From the NCBI GenBank assembly GCA_002914845.1, contig JXTC01000468.1, positions 85,258-149,257 on the forward strand: a stretch of 64,000 bases of DNA, read 5' to 3'. Below are positions 35,661 to 47,279 of the stretch, in pieces. The translations under genes were made by a program, and so were the position numbers. The notes below the pieces were generated by a model. That model was not told where the DNA came from. It did not search any database and saw only the letters and a list, made by a program, of their open reading frames with translations. The stretch comes from Trema orientale (lineage: Eukaryota; Streptophyta; Magnoliopsida; Rosales; Cannabaceae). Every line of letters begins with the position of its first letter. The first letter of the stretch is position 1.

Positions 35661-36700
35661 TCATATGCAAAAAATATAAATTTGTAAAGATTTAAAATGC
35701 GAAAGTATAATTTTATACAAACCCAAAAACATCAAGATTAAATTTGTAGAAAAATTGTGCTTCCAATATTTTTCTGCAAATAATTCTATATTTATGTATG
35801 CATATGCATGTATTTAGAAAATCCCAGTAGAGATAGTACATAATATATTGACTCAATACCAGAAGCGGTAAAATTAAATCACTAATTGCAACCCAGCATA
35901 TAATTTGGAGTGTATTATTATCAATTGTAGAAGTCTAATATTCCGTGAATCGATTTTACCAATTTTAGCAATGGAATAAACTTCATGTCACGTACGTCCG
36001 TGGTTATAAAAGAATTTGGCTTCACTGGAGTTGGGATGCTTAATATTATTTGTTAATAATTTAATAATGTCAATAATTAGCTTGAGTGCAAACCAAATTA
36101 CTACGTTTTCACTTTTTAGAAACTCGCGCGAAAAGCAATGCGACAGAATCACGTGACAAGGAACTCATAGTAAAGTTCTCTAAAATATATTTTTTAAAAG
36201 AATTAAAAGGAAATAATGGGTGACATACCATATCGTCCCAGTCATTGACCAATACCTTGGGTACGTACCGGAATATTATAATCAATTCTTTGTCCAGCCA
36301 ATTGAATTGAAAAAAGATATCATTTGAAAAGTTGTCTGGTTATATAATTGGTGGAAAGGATAAGAATCATATCTCCACTATGTATATTATATATATAATA
36401 TCGTATCAACTTGTATGAATAAATATAGTACTCACTCATTGTCAAACAAACATCACACAATATTGAATTAATATATAATATATGGTTGATATATACCAAT
36501 CAAGGGCAATTTATATTTGAACATTAATTAGTTTTAAGGTACACTGAATTTGTTCGACACTTGTTCTGAAAACAATAAAAAACTAAACACTCAGAGAGAA
36601 AGAGAGGAGACAGCTCCATCCTAATTAAGCTGGCACCTAGTTAATCTCTCAGTTCTTTCAGAAACAAGACAACTCTAAGACCAGCAATGCATTAATTATT
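35661..36700. other. No gene seen; intergenic DNA
   Basis: AT-rich, with no recognisable protein. The last 120 bases (about 36580-36700) look like a 5' leader (AGAGAGAAAGAGAGGAGACA) ahead of the small ORF at 36703. Confidence 0.45.
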
Positions 36701-36702
36701 GC

Positions 36703-36867
36703 ATGGGGTCATTGTCGAAGCAGCCCGACGACATAGAAGTTGTGGACCCGTGCAGCGGACTTAACTATAAGTCGCATGTTTGCGAGTTCTTGTGGAATAT
36801 GGAGTTTTTAGATTTTTTTTTTTTTTCTCTCATTGGGAGGGTTAAATTGACATGTAAGTTTAAGTAA
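36703..36867 (+). other. Small ORF, possible truncated first exon of an unknown gene
   Basis: A 54-codon ORF begins MGSLSKQPDDIEVVDPCSGL and continues NYKSHVCEFLWNME, after which a T-run translates to low-complexity FFFF. The first 34 residues have protein-like composition. The codon use (GAC, GTG, CCG, TGC) is richer than in the surrounding DNA. The ORF converges on the 3' end of BSP copy 3, whose stop lies 12 bases further. I do not recognise the family. It could be the start of a gene cut off by the LTR or by the T-run region, or chance. Confidence 0.35.
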
Positions 36868-37106
36868 GAATCATTATTTCAAGCTTTTAGTTCCTTCAAA
36901 AAGCAAAGAACAGAATTTGCAGTATTAAGAGCTGCAATGGAGCCAAAGATGTCGATTGAGTTCTGTCCTTGTTGTCCTCCAGCTATGTCTGATAGCCCCC
37001 GCATTACAATCACTGGGAATCCATTTGACAAGCTTGTCTGAAAAATTCAGTTGCATTGTTCATTAGCCAATTTTCCATGCATATGAAATACATGATATAC
37101 GAGAAC

Positions 37107-39696
37107 TGCAAAAACCTTGTAATTAATAAGGGTACTTCGGTCTTTTCACGAAATTGGTGATTTATAAATAAATTAAATTGGCTGAAATTTTAATTAAATT
37201 TGAAGGAGGGATCAAAATGGAAGACTTTGTTGAAGTTGAGGAAAAGAATTCAAATTTTTGGACTAAATTGAGGAAAAACTCGGGCTGGGGACTAAAGTGC
37301 AAAGCTGGAAGACTTTTTCTCCCCATTTCAGATCTGCTACATGTCATAATATCCCCAAATTTCATTAAATCCCTAAATTCCCCCCCTCTTTCTCTCTATC
37401 TCTCACGTTCTCTCCCTCACCTCTCCATCTCTCTTTCTTTCTTCCTCCCAAACGCTAGCTGTCGGAGCTGAACCAGTGCCAGAGCTCCGACCGCCTGCCT
37501 CTCCGATGCCGGATGAAGCCACGCAGCCCTCCTCCAGTCGACGTTGCGCAGCCTAGGCACGTGAAGGACACGCGCGAGCCGCGGCCATTCACGGCTATTT
37601 TTGGCTCTTCGGTCGCCATTCAAAGCCGAGGACCGCCACATCTCGCAAACCTGAGTCTTCTCCAACCTAGGTTGACCCTCCACTGTCATCAATTTCTGGT
37701 GAGCTTTTAAAGTTCTTTTCATCATTTTTGTAACGAAAATATAGTATTTATGTAATTACTTTGTGAAGTTCAACCATTGTTCATGAAACTTTAAGAGGCG
37801 ATAATATAATTTAAGATATGAAGAAGAGTGGACAAAGTGGGTTGGCTCAAGTGGTAAGAGTACCCACTACCTAAGATCTCAGTTCTAGGTTCGAGTCACA
37901 CCGGGGGTAGGCGTGAAAGCCTATTATCCCTAGTGGGGTGGGGTGGGGATTGGGTAGTAGTAGATATTTTTCTTTAATTTGTAATAAGTGGAGGTCATTA
38001 GTTAAGCCTCACTTTTAAAAAAATATATATACATATATATATGTATATGAAGAAGAGTGGTTATTTTGTGTGGAATGGATGGATTGATTGAGAGAAAATT
38101 AGATATAAAATTTGTGGTATTTATGCAAATATTTTCAAAAATTGACATGTTTGTACCTTTGGAATTAGTACCTATTAAAGCCCAAATTTAAGCTCAAGGC
38201 CTCGAAACTGAAATTGGACTTCGAAATTGGACTAAGTAAAGATCAAGAGACGAGTTTTGCTATATAGCATCGATAAGTTTCGATATGGCACGAAATCCGA
38301 GACGTGAGGCTCGAGATTTCGCCTCCTTTTGCATGCCACGGGCCAGGTCTCAGCTCGAGGCCCAAATTAATCGAATTATATATCTAACCTAACTATTTTG
38401 GACACTAGGAATTCAGTGGTGACGTCCATTTTTCGATTTGAGCCTTCTTTGGAAAGTCACCCCTCAAAGTGAGCTCACAGGATCCTAAAACGACCTCTCG
38501 AGCGACTGGATAATTAACAGGAGATTCTACAGGTGCCGATAGCTTAGCCTAGCTATCAAGGTGAAGTAGGGGTTCAATTATCAAGTTTTATACTTATTTT
38601 GCTTTAAAATGTGCATTATGACCTATTTCTTAAAATTGTCGAATTTCATGGATTTAATTGATTTGATTGGATATTTGATGAACTTGTGAACTGTTGAGAT
38701 ATATTGAATTGTTCTGGGATAGGATTGTATGGTTTTTATGCAAGTTTAAAATTTTGTTTTTAGGAAAATACAGCCGCTATGCTGCTTGATTTTCAGTAAA
38801 TCCCAGAACAATACCAAATGATTTTAAAGGCATGATTTTCTTAATATACTTGATGCATGGTTATTACATACTCAATGACATGTTGTACCTACCATAGGAT
38901 CACACACTTGAGTTCAATTTTTGCATCATGGTATCTTAGATCGCTGATGAATTGCTGCAGCACTAGGTGAGAGGCCTAGTCCTCTGCGCAGGATTTGCTG
39001 ACACACCTCCAGATAGTATCAGGATACTGGGTACCTCTACTAAAAAGATATCACAGGGCCGTAATGGGAGGATGAGAGCTCATTCATATACTTGTTTGAT
39101 TTATGAAATGTATAATATGGTGACTTTAGTTTTGATTTTGAATATGTGATTACTCTTGATTATTTGAAAATTTGATTTATAAATAGATTTTGGAAAGTTA
39201 CTAACAATGCAAGTTTGAAAGGTTGCATTCATTTCGAAAAGGTAATTGAATTTTTAGTAAGTATGTGAATGCTCACCTCCTTATTTTTTCTCCTCTCAGG
39301 TGATATGCAGTATGACTTGGGCAACTCTGGAGCAGAGTGATTAGGAAAAGAAGTTTGTTACTAGTTTAGTAGTTGGTAACTACTTAGTAACTCTTATTTT
39401 GGATTTGTAATAATACTTTAAGGTTCATATTTTGGACTTAGTCTATATTACCTATTACATTTACTTGTGATAATGATAGTGATGTATATGTATATTTTAT
39501 AAATATTATTAACAGTCTATGTCTAATGGTGATCACAAAACTGTGGGAATTTATAACATGGATTATTTTCATAATTTTTTACAGAAGCTGTCGTTTTTCT
39601 GAAAAATCGAATTTTTTAAAATTTTCTAAAATAACTTATGAATTTTCTCTTGTGAAATTCCCCTTCTACCACTGGCCCAGGGTTTGGGTCGTGACA
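37107..39696 (+). mobile_element. Solo LTR (Gypsy-like) in intron 5 of BSP copy 3
   Basis: It starts TGCAAAAACC at 37107 and ends GGGTCGTGACA at 39696. AGAAC lies on both sides (37102-37106 and 39697-39701), a perfect 5-bp target duplication. It is the same family as 19948-22115. With no internal region, it is the product of LTR-LTR recombination. The GC-rich part at 37440-37690 is LTR sequence, and its ORFs are not genes. A SINE sits inside at 37832-38044. Confidence 0.93.
37832..38044 (+). mobile_element. tRNA-derived SINE inside the solo LTR
   Basis: The 213-bp body is flanked by ATATGAAGAAGAGTGG (37816-37831 and 38045-38060), a 16-bp duplication. A pol III A box (TGGCTCAAGTGG) and B box (GGTTCGAGTC) are at tRNA-like spacing near the start. 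The 3' part TAATAAGTGGAGGTCATTAG then TTAAGCCTCACTTTT is shared with the SINE at 44175. It ends in an A/T-rich tail. Confidence 0.93.
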
Positions 39697-40433
39697 AGAA
39701 CAGTAGGGGAAGAAATGGTATAGTTAGAAGGAATTAGAATGTAATTTCTTGGTAGGATAAAAGAAAAAATCTACTAGTATAATAAGTGTTTCCAAAGCGT
39801 ATTTGTATACTGTTTATTTTCTAGTAATGTAATTATTTTTGATATGATGTAACGCACACACTATCACTAAGTACTTTCGAATGAAAAATCCTCATGAATA
39901 ATATTTCCCAATTAATTATAGTAAAGATCTCATGCATGAATTATAAGTAGCTAGGAAACTTGCCATGACTACGGCTGAACTTTCCATGTCTGAGGATGAA
40001 ACTTTAAAAGTCTGGAAAAGGAACTCGCTATAAGCTGCATTGTCCACAAAAATGTTCGAAGTTAAACCCCTAAGCCCCACAACCAGCTTGGGCTTATTTT
40101 GGGGACATAAACTCGAATTCACACATAGTTGCAGTTCCATCCCCTGAAAGTAACAAGAACTTCTTATGATGCGGCAGGGAAAGAGTACGAAAAAGATGAC
40201 TATCACCACCAAAAGCTTTATTACCGAATACTTGAAGTTAAGGCAAAAAAGTCTTCTTGATTTTATTAATAATATAAATAACAATTAAAAAAAAAAAACT
40301 CTTTAAGCTAGAATATCTGAAATAAAAGAAATTGTGAAATCCACTCTCATGTCTTAAATATTATTCCTTGAGAGATATATAGACTCCATTTTCCTTTTTA
40401 ATATCGTTATAATGTGAAATATGATAGTGAAAT

Positions 40434-40487
40434 CTATGAAGCACTATATGGTGCCATATAGTGTTGACACCATATGGTGCTTCATAG
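40434..40487. repeat. Perfect-stem hairpin in intron 4 of BSP copy 3
   Basis: CTATGAAGCACTATATGGTG pairs with CACCATATGGTGCTTCATAG with one mismatch in 20, around a 14-bp loop. The inner ACTATATGGTGCCATATAGT is itself nearly palindromic. No target duplication was seen. Confidence 0.85.
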
Positions 40488-43362
40488 CATTATTCCAAAT
40501 AAATACAAACTATTAGACTTGTGAATCCCAAAATCAATTCAAGACTTTAGAAATTCTACCTACTCCAAATTTATTTACACCTTTTAAGCTTCCAAAAACT
40601 CGGATTTAATGAGATAGTGTCAAATGTTTCAAACTGGTTTCATTTTTGGGTGGTGTCCGTTGTTAACCATGATTTCACACTCCTTTAGCGAGTGCATTGT
40701 AGTGGATCATTCAGTAAATGCATCATAATTAATCTTTTTTATTTACTAAAAGAACATCAGAAAGAGCTAGTTGAATCCCAAGTAATTGTTGGCACCGACT
40801 ATTCTTTTTATCCCTTTTCAACCAACAAGAATCTTTTATTTTGCTAAATACATTTATTAATAAATTATATACCTCAAAACAATATATATGTATATTATAA
40901 TTGTCATCTTGATTTTATGAGACTAACTAACTCAATAAATTCTTCCAAGATGCTCTATCATTTCCTTCAATAAACGTTTCCTAATTATTAATAAGTTAAA
41001 TATGTTAATGTTGAGTAAATGTATTTTTTTTCTTAAAACACACTAAATAATAAATATGCTTAACTATGACATTAAATTGTGTGAGAGTAATTAACAAATA
41101 AATCCTTCTAAGATGCTTCGCATGATCATCTTATCTTTTGCTCAACCACATAAATTTTTGCATCCCTCTAGCTTTAAAATGAGTATTAATTACTATGGGG
41201 CACCATAAGACATGATTTGTCTATCTATTATTGGCTGATTATAATTATTACACATTAGTTAGGATCAATCTTTTAATTATAATCAGCAAGTGAAAAACAA
41301 ACACATATATTATTGGACATCAATAGTAGTCCATAGCATTACTCTTTTAAAATAAAAGTTTTGTTGACCTATTCAAAAATTAACTACAAATAACTGCAAG
41401 GAAAAATTTGGAATAATAACGAATGCGATAAATGAAATCTCAACACATGTAAAACTACACTAGCTATCAACTACTTACCTCCAGTTTTGAAGCAACATGA
41501 AGCCAGTGCTGGTTAACCTTAGACCAGACCAAGGGCTGTGGAGTGTTTGGCTTCCCAGAACTTGAGTAGAATTGCTCAAAGTTGTATCCAATATGTCCCA
41601 ATAGATTGTCTCCTCGTTTTGGCACGTTATAGTTCTTCACTTCCAAGCCTGCAATATCTGTGCTATCCACTGTCCCATTTGGGTTCTGCTAGTGTAATTA
41701 CTAATTGTAAGATATTTGTTACATACAAAATGAAAATAAGCCCAATGAAACACGTACAAAACATATATATAAAATATATATGTCTGTATATATATATATG
41801 CAGTACATGTGTATACACATATTTATATCAATTCTAGAGAACTGATAACATTACCAGCCAATCCCAAGTGCCAGTATTTGCAAACTCTTTGGGAATGGTA
41901 ACATCGCGAATGGACATGGAGTTGTTGATATTACCAGCAATGCCGAAATGGATAATTCCTCTGATGTTAAACACATCCAGCATTTGTTGTTTTGTAGCAG
42001 CCGCATTAATCTGATCGATATGCAGTAATCAACATCATGTGTACATGATATTGGAAAATGCTAGAAAACTTAGACAATCTTTTCTGGATTTATAACTTGA
42101 ATACGTAGTTGTTAATGAGTGATCATATTCGTGAATAGATAATAACTAATTAAATTATACGATATATGATTAGAAGAGAAAATTTCTAGGTGCGTAGTAT
42201 TACTTGAATTACTTTACTAATCAATATGTATTCAAGAAAAAACATTAATTTTTCTCTAATTTTCTGTCACGGAGAACCGTAGGTATAAAGTACGGAAAAT
42301 AATTCTATAACTAGGTGTATTTATTCTTAATTTTCATGCATCAAATTTTGTCTTATTTTGTTTTAAACAATGTGATACCAAAAACTGTGCACCACTGGCC
42401 GTAGACGTAACCATATTATATGTGGCAAAGTAGATAATATTAGATGATATATATATGCTTAGATACCATCGGTATATATTGTCATTATCATTCTAATTGT
42501 TATGCGCTTATAACATTTTTGATAGTTTATACCTTCACCGTTCACATAAAGAAGAAAAAAAATTCAAGTTATCAAGAATGAATGTCAGCATATTGATCAG
42601 TCATATTAATTAAATTTTATGTGTGATTTGTTGGTTGAATATCAATGTACTTGACATCAAATGTACAAAATTAAGGTTCAGAGTCTAACTCTTTCTGGTT
42701 TTATTTACAAAACAAAAAAACAAATTAACCAAACCAGTAATCAGTTAGAATATGCTAATTGTGAAAATAATGAAAACGATGCATATATAATAAAGTACTT
42801 TACCAATCCAACGCCACATTTCACATAGATGACTCTCTTATCATGAACATTTCCCACCCGAAATCGCATGCCTGCAAAAGTACTTACCCAAAAAATTATT
42901 CCTTTTATAATTTACGTAAAGTAACTAGTTAATGTTACATTACACTAACTCGGTATACTATCTGAGAAAGGACACATAACCCCAAAATATATATATATAG
43001 ATTCTCAATCCAATAGAATTTTTTTTTAACTATTTACATGTAGCCGTTGAATTATTATGTAACGGCTACTATAATTTGAGTAATTAGAAAAAAAATAATG
43101 AAATTAAATAAATACATTATTTAATGTTTTTCTCTTTGCATTTTTTAACATGAGAAAATGTGATGAATTTTAATTTGAAAAAATATTACCTATGGATAAG
43201 TTTTAAAAAAATATACAAATACAGCACTTACTAGTAGAAATAATCATTTTATTATCTAGATAGATATATATATATATATATTATCTGATAGATCTAGAAA
43301 AGGGTACTTAGACTCAGGCTTAAAAGCCCCAGTAGAAAAGAAAGCATTTTCTTATGGGGGAG

Positions 43363-44705
43363 GAAAATTAGTCATTTTACCTCTTGATATTTGCCATTAG
43401 TATGAATTTATCTTTTTACTTTTGACTTTGTATTCAAGTGCCCCTTAGATGGTAAATTTGTTCTTCTTTTACCACCTTACTTTTGACTTAATATTCAAGT
43501 ACCACCTACAATGGTAAAGTTATTCTTCTTTTGCCCCTCACTTTTAACTTAGTATTCAAATGCCCCCTAAAATGGTAAAGTTGTTATTTTTTTACCTCCT
43601 CAACTCTAACATCGTTAGAAAATAATTAATGGATAATAGCCAGATAATTATTTTACTTTTTAAATAGCTAATAAATATCTTTTACTATTTTTTTTATATT
43701 AGACATTTTCAAAAAGCCAGTTTTTATGATTAAATAAATAAAATAAACGAAAAGAGATAAAAAAATAATTTTTTTAATGGTTATATATGTATATGTAAAA
43801 CAAAAAAATAGACAAAATAGAGTACTTTTTGTATTAATTCATTAGTGTCAAAATATTTTTAGAAGTTATGTTAAAAAAAAAAAAAAAAACTGCATATTTT
43901 CATATCCGAAAGACTTTCTAGAAAATAAAATGATTATTTGCCCTCTTATTTTTCATGAAAAATAGTCATTTCATTTCATGAAAATATGAAAAATAAGAGG
44001 GAAAATTCAAGAAATAGTTATTTCATTTTCTAGAAAGTCTTTTGGATATGAAAATATACAGCTTTTTTTCTTTTTACATAACTTCTAAAAATATTTTGAG
44101 ACTTATGAATTAATGCAAAAATTGCTCTATTTTGTCTATTTTTTATTTTACATATACATATATAACCATTAAAAGCCAACTGGGACTAGCTCAGTTGGTC
44201 CAAGGCTTTAGGGATGTGTGTGTGAGTTTTGGGGGGTCAGGGGTTCAAGCCTTGGTAGTGTGTGTGTGTGTGTGTGTGATATTTTCCTTTTAAATTTGTA
44301 GTAAGTAGTGGTCATTAGTTAAGCCCCACTTTTTTAAAAAATATTAAAAATATAACCATTAAAATTTTTTTTACATCTATTTGTTTGTTTTATTTATTTA
44401 ATCATAAAAGCTAACTCTTTGGAAATGTCTAATATAAAAAATAATAAAAGATATTTATTAGCTATTTAAAAGATAAAATGATTATTTGACTATTGTCTAT
44501 CAACAATTTTCTAGCAGTGTTAGAGTTGAGGGGGTAAAAAAATAATAATTTTACCATTGTAAAGAGCATTTGAATACTAAATCAAAAGTGAAGGGGCAAA
44601 AGAATAACAAATTTGTCATCTATGGAGTACTTGAATACAAAGTCTAAAACGATTGAGCAAATTCATACTGATGACAAATATGAAAGAGTAAAATGACTAA
44701 TTTTC
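43363..44705. mobile_element. Foldback (long inverted repeat) element in exon 1 of BSP copy 3
   Basis: The ends are GAAAATTAGTCATTTTAC and its reverse complement. The two halves, joined near 43970, are inverted copies of about 600 bp, for example GACTTTCTAGAAAATAAAAT on the left against ATTTCATTTTCTAGAAAGTC on the right. Flanks TTATGGGGGA and TTCTATTGGA both align with TTCAGGTGGA of the intact paralogue, so a target duplication of about 10 bp is present but has diverged. Together these suggest a Mutator-like foldback element. A SINE lies in the right arm. Confidence 0.88.
44175..44349 (+). mobile_element. tRNA-derived SINE inside the foldback element
   Basis: It is flanked by ATATAACCATTAAAA (44160-44174 and 44350-44364). 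A-box region TAGCTCAGTTGG, B box GGTTCAAGCC, a (GT)n run, then the family tail TAGTAAGTAGTGGTCATTAG and TTAAGCCCCACTTTT. It shares its tail with the SINE at 37832. Confidence 0.92.
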
Positions 44706-44937
44706 TTCTATTGGATATACGGTGATAAGGCCAATATATGGTCCTTTACTATTGATTTCCTTTATGATATGATATCTTGAGCCTTTACACGACGAAGCAG
44801 CGAATGATGATGAAGCAATTAGCAACTGCGATATCAAAACCATCAATCCTAACCATTTCGCCATTTCTTTGGAGTCCGTAATGCTAGATAGCTAACTTGT
44901 CCTTAGCATTAATTAATTAGCTGCTCTAAAGATAACA

Positions 44938-44948
44938 TTATATATAAT
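44938..44948 (-). promoter_or_regulatory. TATA box of BSP copy 3
   Basis: The minus strand reads ATTATATATAA about 75 bp upstream of the ATG at 44864, close to the distance in copy 4. Confidence 0.5.
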
Positions 44949-45639
44949 TGAATTTATGTGCAGCACATGATATATTTAAATATTTGTTTAGCTCCAAAAG
45001 TAACTTCTATATTATATATAGGTGGTTAATTATTGCGGTTATATGTGCATGGAATTTTAATATTTTTCAGAAGAAAAAGAAAAAGAAAGAGGTTGCTTTG
45101 GCTCTTATTCGCTGCATATATACCGACGATTCGGGGCTTGAATAAATAAAAATGATGTGAAAAAACGTGCTCAACGATAATGATTAATTATTAATTGTTT
45201 TAACATTTTTGAAATTAATAGTTAATCAGTGAATGGGGTCGCAAGTGTGACCCGTCAGTAATTATCCTTCCTCCTTAGGGGTGTTCAAAATAACTGTCAA
45301 ACCGCGGAAACCGCCCAATCCAGTCCAGACCGCACCGAACCAAATGGATTGGTCTCTTAAATGGCCGATTATGGATTAGAAACTGTAAAAACCGATCTGG
45401 CCGGTTCGGTTATCGATTTTGAAAAAAACTGGTCGGTTTAAAACCGAACCGGCCAGTAACTTGCATAGTTTTAAAAAAATTATGTATATATATTGTATAT
45501 ATGTATGGATTAGCAGCATTTTTTGAGCCCAGATATAACCCATACCTTATAGCTATTCTAACCTCTAAGCCCAGCCCAACGCTACTTATCCACTTAGCCC
45601 ATTAATACTTAGGGTTTTATAACTTTTATTCCTAAATAA

Positions 45640-46200
45640 CACTCAGACATTCAGACACCTTCTTCACGCCTCTGCCCTCTTGTTCTTGTATTCCTCTACA
45701 TCGACAAACACTTCCTCTGTTAGTAGTTTTCTATCTCAGATTTCAACCACAGCCAGCTTAGCTAGCCATTTCTCTCTTTGACTCACTGTAACTCCCACAA
45801 TCACTCGTGTGCAGTCTTACTCAACTAATCACATGTACTCCTGTCATCTTCCTCCCGTCGATGTCGTCCACCCTAGCACGGCAGCACCAGCCCGGAGTTC
45901 AATCTCGGCATCCCGTCAACGCCGTCTTCCTCTGGTTCACTCTTGCCCAGTCGCCTAGCTCCCATCAACTCCAGCACGAACTTGCTTGAAGTTGTCGAGC
46001 TCTATTTCTCTGGCTCTCTCTCGCTTGCTCGAAGCTGTCGAGCTCAAGTTCATCTCGTTCATTCTCGCCTGGCTCCTGTCAATGTTGTTCGCTCCAGCAC
46101 CAGCCTCACGCTGTTCGCTTTCGACCAGCCTGCTCACGACCAGCACTCGCCAGCTCCGTTTTCGACCAGCACTCGCCAGCTCCGCTTTCGACCAGCATAT
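45640..46200. other. CT/GC-richer leader-like region inside the hAT element
   Basis: It contains a repeated unit based on TCGACCAGC, CACTCGCCAGCTCCG and TTTCGACCAGCA (46130-46197) and several overlapping ORFs with no recognisable family. The base composition differs from the flanks. It may be a second piece of host DNA, such as a 5' leader, but there is no motif to prove it. Confidence 0.4.
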
Positions 46201-46499
46201 GAAATAGATACATTATCTCATAGTAGCAATTATTTTTTGGCATCTTGGTTGATCTTCAATACAAGAAGAAAGATTTTATGCCAATTCAAAATATATGGGG
46301 AAAAAAAAGAAAACTGATTGGAGAAATACTCTGGCTTTGCTGGTAAAATTATTTTTGAAGCTCAATTGCTTGGTTTTTGCCCCCTGCGTTGCTTAAAAGT
46401 ACACGTTGAATTTTTGTTTTCTTTTATCCCTTATGATGTCTATATATCTGGTCAAAGTCTGTTTGGCTACTTAATTTTGCTGGAATTGCCTAACACTTA

Positions 46500-47279
46500 G
46501 GGCAAAAACATACATGCATGCTAACTATGGAAAATCACATGATCACATCTTGAACGCAGCGGAATAATTAGCGGATTTAGGTTTAAAAATTTTTTACATG
46601 AAAACAATTTTCATAACCATATTACATGCACATATCATATACAGGATCATGTATAACATAAATCAAATCTAGATGCATAAACCCTAGAGATAGGATTAGG
46701 GTTTACCTCTTGTGGCGTGCTCCTTCTTGATCTCCCTGTTGATGGTGATCAAACCTCCAACCCTAGATCTTCTTGCCTATCCTCTCGCTCTTGGTTGAAG
46801 AGGTGAGTGGGCACCAAGTCGAAACCTTCGTCGGAGAACGATCAAGAACACCTTCTTGATCTTATGGAACACCGGGATGTGAGATGAGACCTTGAGATTG
46901 CAAGAAATTTTTTCTCTCCTCTCTCAGCCTTGTGTTGGCCGAAATCCCTCTCTCTCTTTCCCTCTGTTTTTCGTGTAACACTATTGTGTTGCCTGTGCAG
47001 TTTTTTTTTCTCTCATGCATTTTATGTATATGAGTCTAAAAACTGCTAACCCTAGTCCAACTAGGATTGGGCTTGTTCTCCAATTTGGGCTTTGGATGTA
47101 TTTTTATAAATATGTCCAACCCATGAAACTTATTTATAAAAATACCAACTTCTGTGTAGAATCATTATTTTACACAGTTTCATGAAACTAATTTCACGAA
47201 TACCACCAACCAATTAATGAGCTTTATTGAGTTAGACAAGGGACCTAATGGATCCAAATAATCTAAGCTCCAATAATAT
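46500..47279 (-). mobile_element. Probable Copia-like LTR inside the hAT element
   Basis: The minus strand ends in a TCCGCTGCGTTCAAGATGTG-type tail, common just before the end of Copia LTRs. It also contains AAGGTCTCATCTCACATCCC and AGGTTTCGACTTGGTGCCCA leader-like sequence without ORFs. It runs into the N-gap, so neither LTR end nor target duplication can be fixed. Confidence 0.45.

Larger units (their letters stand above)
36879..44864 (-). pseudogene. Bark storage protein-like gene, copy 3 (exon 1 broken, exons 2-6 open)
   Basis: Exons (plus coordinates): 1 from 44864, split; 2 42804-42871; 3 41855-42010; 4 41479-41685; 5 39964-40143; 6 36879-37037. Lengths of exons 2-5 (68, 156, 207, 180) equal those of copy 4. 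Exons 2-6 have no stop or frameshift and keep HFGIAGN, DNAAY, DMESSAVV and GLSD. Exon 1 starts MAKWLGLMVLISQLL, a signal peptide, and reads GPYIGLITVYPIE before a 1343-bp foldback insertion. Beyond it, PP-stop-ENAFFSTGAFKP has an in-frame TAA, and the exon-1 donor GT is AT. Intron 5 uses a GC donor and holds a solo LTR. Expression of a full protein looks impossible without a new first exon. Confidence 0.9.

Noticed and set aside
37162-37725. Overlapping ORFs in a GC-rich block, looking like a gene start
   Set aside because: The block lies wholly inside the solo LTR 37107-39696, matches no protein family I know and is open on both strands.
37846-37905. tRNA gene suggested by A-box and B-box sequences
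   Set aside because: The boxes belong to a SINE with a 16-bp target duplication and a long tail; no full cloverleaf is present.
43363-44705. Possibility that the foldback insertion is spliced out as an intron, restoring BSP copy 3
   Set aside because: No GT donor and AG acceptor pair at the insertion edges keeps the frame, an in-frame TAA lies just beyond it, and the exon-1 donor is also lost.
45807-46317. Ser/Leu-rich overlapping ORFs on both strands
   Set aside because: Compositional ORFs in a CT-rich repeat region of the hAT element; no motif and no splice context.
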